NCBI GenBank assembly: GCA_903933115.1
Contig: CAIZIT010000078.1
Location: 31,194-95,193 of the forward strand
Reading direction: 5' to 3'
DNA from: an uncultured Burkholderiales bacterium
GTDB lineage: Bacteria; Pseudomonadota; Gammaproteobacteria; Burkholderiales; Burkholderiaceae_C
Length of the DNA: 64,000 nucleotides
In this document: in pieces, positions 57,919 to 64,000 of the stretch
Layout of the letters: each line of letters starts with the position of its first letter
Position numbering within the stretch: position 1 is the first letter of the stretch
Notes under the pieces: model-generated
Told to the model about the DNA's origin: nothing
Seen by the model: only the letters and a program-made list of their open reading frames with translations
Databases searched by the model: none
Made by a program: the position numbers and the translations under genes

Positions 57919-58776
57919 TTAAAGGGTCAACAAGTTGGGTTGCAAGTTCAAACTTTTAACCTTTTGGAGTTGGCGATTGGCATCTTCTTTGGAGGTGAAG
58001 GGACCAATTCGAATTCGCGTTTTTTTCCCCTCCTTGTCCACCACTTGGGTGTAGGTGTGAAGGCCCGCTTTTTCGAGTTTCTCTCTGATGTCTCTGACCT
58101 TTTGTTCATCTGAGTAGGCGCCCACTTGGATGACATAGCGCTCTTCCTTTTGCCCAGAGGACGTCTCAGCGGAGGCAGATTTACCAGGTGAGGCCGGGGT
58201 CTTGGCCGGGGTGACGATCTCCTCCTTGGCGTCTAGGGTGGAGCGCGCATTCACTGTGGAGGGCTTGGTTTCAACATGGCGCGCTTGAGAGGAGGCTCCA
58301 GCAGAGGAAGGCGGTGAGGAAGTTGAGGACGATGCGAATGATGAGGAGGGTGGTGTTGACGTCGGGGCAGCAGGAGCGGAGACATTCGCTGGAGCCACGG
58401 CAGAGGCAGCAACCCCTGCAGCTGCCGGTAAATTGGCGCTTGGGGTGGGAGCGTCAGCTGTGCCTTTTGAGGGCTCGAGATCCTGAGCTTTTTCAGCCAA
58501 AACAGCTTTTTTATCCGATTTCAAAGGAGTCGGAGGCACGTTGAGTGAGGTTTTGGCTTTATCGGGAATGTCAATCGGCACATCCAGCCCCACGGGCCTG
58601 GGCTGGGTGTCAAAAACCAAGGGAAAGCCAATCACCGCAATCAAAACCAGTACCCCAGAGCCAATCAACCTGTGCTTGACGCGCTTTCTCAACACATCCA
58701 AACTTTCATGAGGAGCGTCGTTGTTGTGGTGAGCTTGATCTTCTTGCCCGGAGAAGCGAAATTTAAAAAAAGCCAT
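57919..58776 (-). CDS. SPOR-domain protein (DedD-like)
   Basis: 285 residues: a short cytoplasmic part, one membrane helix at about 36-52 (SGVLVLIAVIGFPLVF), a long Ala/Pro/Ser-rich periplasmic linker and a C-terminal SPOR domain at about 208-285 (YVIQVGAYSDEQKVRDIREKLEKAG). The layout is that of DedD/FtsN, which bind denuded peptidoglycan at the division septum. It is found between folC and cvpA, the usual dedD position. Confidence 0.9.
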   Translation of the reverse strand: MAFFKFRFSGQEDQAHHNNDAPHESLDVLRKRVKHRLIGSGVLVLIAVIGFPLVFDTQPRPVGLDVPIDIPDKAKTSLNVPPTPLKSDKKAVLAEKAQDLEPSKGTADAPTPSANLPAAAGVAASAVAPANVSAPAAPTSTPPSSSFASSSTSSPPSSAGASSQARHVETKPSTVNARSTLDAKEEIVTPAKTPASPGKSASAETSSGQKEERYVIQVGAYSDEQKVRDIREKLEKAGLHTYTQVVDKEGKKTRIRIGPFTSKEDANRQLQKVKSLNLQPNLLTL

Positions 58777-58780
58777 GCCC

Positions 58781-60067
58781 TTAATTTTCCAAGTGAGGCG
58801 CGTTCAATGAGGGAAGTCCGTGAGACAAAATCGCGCCAACTGTGTAAAACGATCCAAAGACCACGATTCTATCAGTGGGCTCTGCCTTTGCGAGTGCTTC
58901 ATTCAAAGCTTTTACAGGATCGGAGAAAACATGGAATGGCTTTTGTTGATTGGGTGGCAACTCGGCGTTGATTTGAGCCAATTCATGGGCTTTGATGGCC
59001 CGAGGCGTAGGCAAATCACAAAAATACCACTCATCCACCACCACGGCCACACGTTTCAGGATGGCACGGATGTCTTTGTCCTTCATGGCGCCAAAAACGG
59101 CATGGGTCTTGGGGAAGAACCCCATGGCATCTAAATTTTCGGTGAGTGCTGCCACCGCATGGGGGTTGTGTGCAACGTCCAAGACCAGCTGAGGTCGACC
59201 GGGCACAATTTGAAAGCGTCCAGGCAAGTCCACCATGGCCAGGCCGTTACGGATGGCTTGTGCAGTCACGGGCAAGATGGGCCTCAAGGCCGTCAAAGCC
59301 GCCAAAACGCCAGAGGCGTTGATCAGCTGATTGGCGCCTCTAAGGGCTGGGTATGCCAGTCCACTGTAGCCGCGCCCTCTCCCCCTCCAAGCCCACTGTT
59401 GTTGGTCACCCGAGTAGTTGAAATCTTTGCCCACCAACCACAAATCAGCACCAATGCTTTGGGCATGATCGATGACACTTTGCGGGGGCATGGGGTCGCT
59501 CACCACGGCCACTTTTTGAGCTCTCATGATGCCGGCTTTTTCAAAACCGATTTTCTCACGGGTGTCGCCCAAATAGTCCATGTGATCCATGTCAATGGAG
59601 GTCAAAATGGCGCAATCCGCATCAACGATGTTGACCGCATCCAAGCGGCCACCCAAGCCCACCTCCAAGACCACCACATCCAGCTCAGCTGTGCTGAGCA
59701 CGTGCAAAATGGCCAAGGTCGTGAATTCAAAATAGGTCAAAGAGGTGCCCTTGCAATGGGACTGTACAAACTCGAAAGCTTTGATCAAGCCCTCCTCAGA
59801 AACACTTTCCTCTTCGAGGCGACAGCGTTCTTGAAAATTCACCAAATGGGGGGACGTGAACAAGCCCACCCTGTAGCCCGATTGACCCAAAATGGCCTCA
59901 AGCAATGCGCAAGTGGAACCTTTTCCATTGGTGCCAGCCACCATGATCACTGGCACTTTGAAGCCGAGGCCCATGTGCTTGGCCACCTCTTGGACTCGGG
60001 CGAGACCCATGTCGATCTCTACAGGATGAAAACCCTCAATTTTTTCTAACCATTCTTGCAAATTCAT
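58781..60067 (-). CDS. folC: Bifunctional folylpolyglutamate/dihydrofolate synthase
   Basis: 428 residues from the ATG at 60067 (MNLQEWLEKIEGFHP). Mur-ligase fold with the ATP loop MVAGTNGKGSTCALLE (43-58), FTSPHLVNFQER and LEVGLGGRLDAVNI. It makes dihydrofolate and adds glutamates to folates. It is the first gene of the folC-dedD-cvpA-purF-metZ unit; accD, which usually precedes it, is not here. Confidence 0.96.
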   Translation of the reverse strand: MNLQEWLEKIEGFHPVEIDMGLARVQEVAKHMGLGFKVPVIMVAGTNGKGSTCALLEAILGQSGYRVGLFTSPHLVNFQERCRLEEESVSEEGLIKAFEFVQSHCKGTSLTYFEFTTLAILHVLSTAELDVVVLEVGLGGRLDAVNIVDADCAILTSIDMDHMDYLGDTREKIGFEKAGIMRAQKVAVVSDPMPPQSVIDHAQSIGADLWLVGKDFNYSGDQQQWAWRGRGRGYSGLAYPALRGANQLINASGVLAALTALRPILPVTAQAIRNGLAMVDLPGRFQIVPGRPQLVLDVAHNPHAVAALTENLDAMGFFPKTHAVFGAMKDKDIRAILKRVAVVVDEWYFCDLPTPRAIKAHELAQINAELPPNQQKPFHVFSDPVKALNEALAKAEPTDRIVVFGSFYTVGAILSHGLPSLNAPHLEN

Positions 60068-60324
60068 TGATCCATACTCACAAAGTGAACCCTTGGGGCG
60101 CGACAAAAAGAAGATGATAGGAGGCCAAATACCCGACTTCAGGCATGATGACGGGTAGATCTTTACGCCTAAAACTCAAATTTAGGGATAATCCTAGACG
60201 TTGTCATCCAAAAAGAAGTTAACTTGAAGACACTGAGTATAAGAGCTTGTAGCGCACTGGGCACTTTAAAACCTTTTGACGCTTTGAATTCACTTTTTTT
60301 CACATCGACCCCAAGAGCCACACC

Positions 60325-60681
60325 ATGAAAATTCAAGTCTTTGGAATTCCCAACTGTCAGTCGGTTAAACAAGCCCGTGAATGGCTCAAAGAGCATGGCC
60401 TAGAGTACAGCTTTCACGACTTTAGAAAGTCCGGCATTGATGAAGGCCACTTGAGAAGGTGGATTGAACAGTCCGAGATCGGTGTGATTTTGAACAAAAG
60501 AGGGTTGACTTGGAGACAACTCCCCCAACACGAAAAGGACGTTATCGTTGACAAATCTTCGGCCGTACAAGCCATGATGACGCACACCTCCTTGATCAAA
60601 CGACCCGTGATCGAAGTGGACCATAAATTATTGAGTGTGGGCGTCAACCCTGAGGCTTGGTCGAGCGTTTTAGAGGGATAG
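60325..60681 (+). CDS. ArsC/Spx-family protein, YffB type
   Basis: 118 residues of the thioredoxin-like ArsC family: MKIQVFGIPNCQSVKQAREWL with a single cysteine at 11 (CQSV, not CxxC), FHDFRKSGIDEGHLRRWIEQS, and LIKRPVIEVDHKLLSVG at the end. This matches YffB-like proteins rather than true arsenate reductases, which are larger. The role is unknown. It is divergent from folC. Confidence 0.88.
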   Translation: MKIQVFGIPNCQSVKQAREWLKEHGLEYSFHDFRKSGIDEGHLRRWIEQSEIGVILNKRGLTWRQLPQHEKDVIVDKSSAVQAMMTHTSLIKRPVIEVDHKLLSVGVNPEAWSSVLEG

Positions 60682-60772
60682 ACTTTGAGATTTGAATGGG
60701 GCTCGCGTGCCAAGCACAAGAGGCTTCTTTGATCAGTCCTTGACTTTTAACAAAGCTTTACGATGCAGTGAC

Positions 60773-60799
60773 TTGAAATTCACCACTTCGGCCTAAAAT
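60773..60799 (+). promoter_or_regulatory. Promoter of the glycine-zipper protein gene
   Basis: TTGAAA (60773-60778) and TAAAAT (60794-60799), 15 bases apart, with the start codon 33 bases downstream of the -10 element. Confidence 0.5.
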
Positions 60800-60832
60800 A
60801 TAAGCATTCAATGCCATTCCCTGGAGACTCAC

Positions 60833-61393
60833 ATGAATAAAAACATCCTTCAACTCGCCACCCTCTCGGGCCTTGGTTTAGCGCTCTCAGGCGCTTTTGC
60901 GCAAGAGATGGGTCGCGTCATCTCCTCCACCCCCATCGTTCAACAAGTGGGTGTGCCTCGTCAAGTTTGCAACAACGAACAAGTTGTGGTGAATGGCCAA
61001 AAATCCGGCGCAGGTGCTGCGATGGGTGCCATTGCAGGTGGTGCGATTGGCAACTCGGTGGGCAAGGGCGATGGTCGGGCTGTGGCCACGATGCTCGGAC
61101 TCTTTGGGGGCGCAATTTTGGGCGATAAAGTGGAGGGCAACCCGCAAGCTGAGGTGAGAAATGTCCAAAACTGCTCTCGCCAAGTGATTTACGAAAGCCG
61201 AGTCACTGCCTACAACGTGGTCTATGAGTACGCGGGCAAACAATTCACCGCCCAAATGCCCTCTGACCCGGGTCAATTTGTGAGATTGCAAATCACCCCG
61301 ATTGCATCTCCACCCAGCTATGCGCCACCCGCAGGATCGGCTCCCAATTACGCCCCTCCCCCTCCCATGGTGCCCTCACCTGTGATGAATTGA
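60833..61393 (+). CDS. Glycine-zipper 2TM-domain exported protein
   Basis: 186 residues with a signal peptide cut near residue 23 (ALSGAFA). A glycine-zipper (17 kDa antigen/SlyB-like) segment is at about 56-100: GAGAAMGAIAGGAIGNSVGKG and LGLFGGAILGDKVEG. The C-terminus is Pro/Tyr-rich (PPSYAPPAG..). It lacks a lipobox cysteine, so it is probably a soluble or outer-membrane-associated envelope protein. The ATG has CTGGAG at good spacing. Confidence 0.88.
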   Translation: MNKNILQLATLSGLGLALSGAFAQEMGRVISSTPIVQQVGVPRQVCNNEQVVVNGQKSGAGAAMGAIAGGAIGNSVGKGDGRAVATMLGLFGGAILGDKVEGNPQAEVRNVQNCSRQVIYESRVTAYNVVYEYAGKQFTAQMPSDPGQFVRLQITPIASPPSYAPPAGSAPNYAPPPPMVPSPVMN

Positions 61394-61430
61394 TTGCGCG
61401 CCCTCTTTGAGGAAGAGGTAGACATCGAAG

Positions 61431-61463
61431 AAACCGCATCAAAGCCTGATGCGGTTTTTTTTT
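61431..61463 (+). terminator. Strong intrinsic terminator
   Basis: AAACCGCATCA and TGATGCGGTTT form a perfect 11-base stem with a 5-base loop, running into nine T (61455-61463). Confidence 0.95.
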
Positions 61464-61551
61464 GAACCCCAGCTCTAGCGAATGGGTCGTCTGAGCCCCT
61501 TCAAACCCCTCTGCACCCCAAGGGTCATCTCAGTGCAAGCAAGGGGGGAGC

Positions 61552-61578
61552 TTGGATTTGCGCGCATCCTGCTAAAAT
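61552..61578 (+). promoter_or_regulatory. argG promoter
   Basis: TTGGAT (61552-61557), 15 bases, then TAAAAT (61573-61578) with an extended TGC just before it. It starts about 30 bases upstream of argG and shares a 16-base -10 region with dcd. Confidence 0.55.
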
Positions 61579-61613
61579 ATTTCCTTTTCAATCCTTTTCA
61601 TTGCACGCTCAAC

Positions 61614-62954
61614 ATGTCCACGTCCAAAACCAAAACCCCCACTGCTCAGCAGCTTCCTAAACGAGTCGTCTTGGCTTATTCTGGTGGACTAGACACCTCC
61701 ATCATTTTGAAATGGCTGCAAGACGAGTACGGCTGTGAGGTGGTGACCTTTACAGCAGACATTGGGCAAGGCGAAGAGATTGAACCCGCTCGCGCCAAAG
61801 CGATCAAAATGGGCATCAAGAAAGAGAACATCTTCATTGAGGATTTGCGTGAAGAGTTTGTTCGCGATTTTGTATTTCCCATGTTCAGAGCCAACGCCCT
61901 GTACGAGGGCGAGTACTTGCTTGGAACCTCCATTGCAAGGCCATTGATTGCCAAAAGACTGGTTGAAATCGCTAAAAAAACCAAAGCCGATGCCATCAGC
62001 CATGGCGCTACAGGCAAAGGCAACGACCAAGTTCGTTTCGAGTTGGGTGCCTACGCGCTCATGCCCAATGTGAAAGTCATCGCCCCGTGGAGAGAGTGGG
62101 ACTTGCTCTCCAGAGAAAAGCTCTTGGCCTATGCAGACCAACACGGCATCCCTGTTGATTTCAAAAAGAGAAAAGGCGGCGCACCTTATTCAATGGATGC
62201 CAATTTGCTGCACATCAGCTATGAAGGCGGGATCTTAGAAGATCCCAATTTCGCCCCAGAAGACAGCATGTGGCGCTTGACCGTCAGTCCAGAAAAAGCG
62301 CCAAGCAAGCCCCAAATCATTGAGCTCACCTATGAAAAGGGCGATGTTGTGGCCATTGATGGCAAGAAAATGTCTCCCGCACAAGTGTTGACGCATTTGA
62401 ACCAAGTGGGTGGCAAACACGGCATTGGGCGCTTGGACAAGGTGGAGAATCGCTATGTGGGCATGAAAAGCCGAGGCTGCTATGAAACCCCTGGCGGCAC
62501 CATCCTTTTGAGCGGTCACAGGGCCATCGAATCCATCACTTTGGACCGCGAAGTATTGGCTTTGAAGGACGATTTGATGCCCCGCTATGCACGCTTGGTC
62601 TACAACGGCTACTGGTTCAGCCCCGAGCGCGAGTTGCTCCAAGGCCTGATCGATGCCTCACAAGCAACGGCCAATGGCAAAGTGCGCCTAAAGCTCTACA
62701 AAGGCACCATCATGTGCGTGGGCCGTGAGAGCGCAACCGACAGTTTGTTCGATGCCAAGATCTCGACGTTTGATGACGATGGTGGCGCCTACAACCAAGC
62801 CGATGCTGGAGGCTTCATCAAATTGAACGCATTGAGAATGCGAATCGCTGGCAACCTCAAAGCCAGTCGAGCCGCCTCAGCACGCGCGCAATCCAAGGCG
62901 CCTAGCAAAGCTGCGGCCAAAAAAGCTCCAGTGAAAGTGGCCAAGAAAAAATAA
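61614..62954 (+). CDS. argG: Argininosuccinate synthase
   Basis: 446 residues from the ATG at 61614 ([17 protein letters not shown]); the frame open upstream overlaps the promoter. The ATP-binding loop [11 protein letters not shown] is at 19-29, and [23 protein letters not shown] and DRDVLAL-like [12 protein letters not shown] mark the long (E. coli) class. It joins citrulline and aspartate in arginine synthesis. The last 25 residues are an Ala/Lys-rich tail ([16 protein letters not shown]). Confidence 0.97.
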   Translation: MSTSKTKTPTAQQLPKRVVLAYSGGLDTSIILKWLQDEYGCEVVTFTADIGQGEEIEPARAKAIKMGIKKENIFIEDLREEFVRDFVFPMFRANALYEGEYLLGTSIARPLIAKRLVEIAKKTKADAISHGATGKGNDQVRFELGAYALMPNVKVIAPWREWDLLSREKLLAYADQHGIPVDFKKRKGGAPYSMDANLLHISYEGGILEDPNFAPEDSMWRLTVSPEKAPSKPQIIELTYEKGDVVAIDGKKMSPAQVLTHLNQVGGKHGIGRLDKVENRYVGMKSRGCYETPGGTILLSGHRAIESITLDREVLALKDDLMPRYARLVYNGYWFSPERELLQGLIDASQATANGKVRLKLYKGTIMCVGRESATDSLFDAKISTFDDDGGAYNQADAGGFIKLNALRMRIAGNLKASRAASARAQSKAPSKAAAKKAPVKVAKKK

Positions 62955-62971
62955 AGCTCAAAGGCCTAACT

Positions 62972-63003
62972 CCCCCTTGCGATCCAAAACTCGCCAAAGG
63001 GGG
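62972..63003 (+). terminator. Possible terminator after argG
   Basis: CCCCCTT (62972-62978) pairs with AAGGGGG (62997-63003), loop 18 bases, followed by TTTCT. Weak T-run. Confidence 0.45.
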
Positions 63004-63041
63004 TTTCTAATCCACCAAGACTCTCATTTTCCAAACTCATC

Positions 63042-63359
63042 ATGACCACATCCACCATCAACGCCGTGACCTTATCGACCAAAGCCAATGTTTACTTTGA
63101 CGGTCGATGCGTCTCCCACTCCTTTAAAACAGCTTCAGGTGAAGACAAAAGTGTTGGAGTGGTTCTTGCCTCAACGCTCACTTTCAACACCGGCAAAGCC
63201 GAGATCATGGAGTGCGTTGCGGGTTCATGTGAGTACAAACTCAAAGGCCAAGATCAGTGGCACACGGTGCATGCAGGTGAGCAGTTCTCGATCGAAGAGA
63301 ACTCTTCATTTGACATCAAAGTGACAGAGAGTTTTCACTACATTTGCCATTACGCCTGA
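63042..63359 (+). CDS. ppnP: Pyrimidine/purine nucleoside phosphorylase
   Basis: 105 residues, a single cupin of the PpnP (DUF1255) family: KANVYFDGRCVSHSF, GVVLASTLTFNTGKAEIMECVAG and AGEQFSIEENSSFDIKV. Length is normal (E. coli 94). It cleaves several nucleosides with phosphate. It lies 8 bases from the stop of the next, convergent gene. Confidence 0.93.
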   Translation: MTTSTINAVTLSTKANVYFDGRCVSHSFKTASGEDKSVGVVLASTLTFNTGKAEIMECVAGSCEYKLKGQDQWHTVHAGEQFSIEENSSFDIKVTESFHYICHYA

Positions 63360-63367
63360 CACCAGGC

Positions 63368-64000
63368 CTAATTCAAGGGCATCATGCCCTTGTCTCTCAT
63401 CAAGTTGGCGGCTTGGGCACTCAAGAGCAGGGTTAAAAAGACTTGGGCCTCTTGGGGCCTGGCGCTCTTAGCGCTCAGAGCACCGGCATAGGTGGTGTAA
63501 TTTTGAAGCTCCTCGGGCAATGGACCCACCAATGTGGCGCCTTTGACCGGCACGATTTCGCTGATTTGGTGGATGGCCAAATCCGCCTCTCCCCTCACCA
63601 AGGCTTCAGCCACATACCCCCCATTGATCAAAACCGCTTTCGCTGAGACGATCTCGCTCCAGCCTTTGCTCTTAAAGAGCTGATCCAAATACAGACCACT
63701 CGAGCCTCCTGATGCAGGATCGATGTATGCCACTTTTTTGGCATTCCTCAAAGCCAACAGAAAATCATCCACCGTTTGAATCCTCGGCGGGGCATGTCCC
63801 GATTTGACCGCCACCCCAATACCAACCTTGGCAATGGACACGATGGTTTTGGGATCGACCACTGCGGCCTTGGCCAAGCCACTCAAGGCCTCTGGCGTCA
63901 AGATGAGCACATCAAACGTCTCACCCGCCTTGATGCGCTTGACCAAGCCTCCAGCGGTGTCGTTGTCCATGCGGATCTTGTGGCCCGTTTGGGCCTCAAA
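63368..64000 (-). CDS. ModA-like substrate-binding protein, C-terminal part (cut by window edge)
   Basis: 211 residues to the right edge; the N-terminus is outside. The visible part reads FEAQTGHKIRMDNDTAGGLVKRI, then GETFDVLILTPEALSGLAKAAVV, YIDPASGGSSGLYLDQLF and EADLAIHQISEIVPV, the pattern of ModA/type 2 periplasmic binding proteins. The substrate need not be molybdate; such stand-alone proteins are common in betaproteobacteria. Convergent with ppnP. Confidence 0.85.
   Translation of the reverse strand, partial: FEAQTGHKIRMDNDTAGGLVKRIKAGETFDVLILTPEALSGLAKAAVVDPKTIVSIAKVGIGVAVKSGHAPPRIQTVDDFLLALRNAKKVAYIDPASGGSSGLYLDQLFKSKGWSEIVSAKAVLINGGYVAEALVRGEADLAIHQISEIVPVKGATLVGPLPEELQNYTTYAGALSAKSARPQEAQVFLTLLLSAQAANLMRDKGMMPLN

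Overview
The window is a chromosomal segment of a Gram-negative betaproteobacterium, most likely a member of the Burkholderiales. The evidence is the gene orders (rpsO-pnp-quinone oxidoreductase-tpiA-secG-tRNA-Leu-nuoA..N; folC-SPOR-cvpA-purF-metZ-gltX), the Bug/TctC-type solute receptors, and a base composition that looks close to 50% GC by eye. No phage, insertion sequence, CRISPR array, toxin or defence island is visible. Almost all of the sequence is housekeeping or metabolic genes; the accessory part is small clusters of catabolic and transport genes.

Layout. 1-13252 (minus): a 14-subunit NADH:quinone oxidoreductase (complex I) operon, nuoA to nuoN, with nuoN cut by the window edge. 13332-18532 (minus): tRNA-Leu(GAG), secG, tpiA, a quinone oxidoreductase, pnp and rpsO, with a good rpsO terminator and a pnp leader hairpin. 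19016-19390: a small heat-shock protein behind a sigma-32-like promoter. 19476-27576: tsaD, ybiB/trpD2, cobA, prfB (with the classical programmed +1 frameshift), pepN and fbp. 27856-31059: a Bug receptor, a NicC-like flavin monooxygenase and an MDR reductase. 31219-36898: a small hypothetical, a DUF347 four-repeat membrane protein, a CNNM/CorC-type protein, apaH, rhlE and dcd. 37037-38134: a BMP-family receptor. 38459-44294: a tripartite RND efflux operon behind a 25-bp interrupted palindrome. 44408-48494: a diheme cytochrome c with a secreted quinoprotein-type dehydrogenase, then a luciferase-like monooxygenase with a second Bug receptor. 48615-52735: tRNA-Lys, a DUF1439-like exported protein, a lipocalin, a class III extradiol dioxygenase-like protein and a secreted alpha/beta hydrolase-like protein. 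52891-60067 (minus): folC, SPOR protein, cvpA, purF, metZ, gltX, then tRNA-Ala, tRNA-Glu and tRNA-Asp ending in a UUCG-loop terminator. 60325-64000: a YffB/ArsC-like protein, a glycine-zipper protein, argG, ppnP and the C-terminal part of a ModA-like binding protein.

How the genes fit together. The respiratory chain (complex I, diheme cytochrome c, quinoprotein), protein export (SecG), RNA turnover (PNPase, RhlE), translation (RF2, GltX, tRNAs, TsaD) and central metabolism (TpiA, Fbp, PurF, MetZ, ArgG, FolC) form the core. The two Bug receptors beside flavin oxygenases, the LigB-like dioxygenase and the RND pump suggest use of, and defence against, organic acids and aromatic compounds.

The most interesting signals are regulatory: a probably leaderless dcd mRNA, a hairpin with a long U-tract just upstream of the BMP gene, the palindrome in front of the efflux operon, and a set of promoters with a TTG element 15 bp from TAAAAT. 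I did not find a convincing undescribed multi-gene system.
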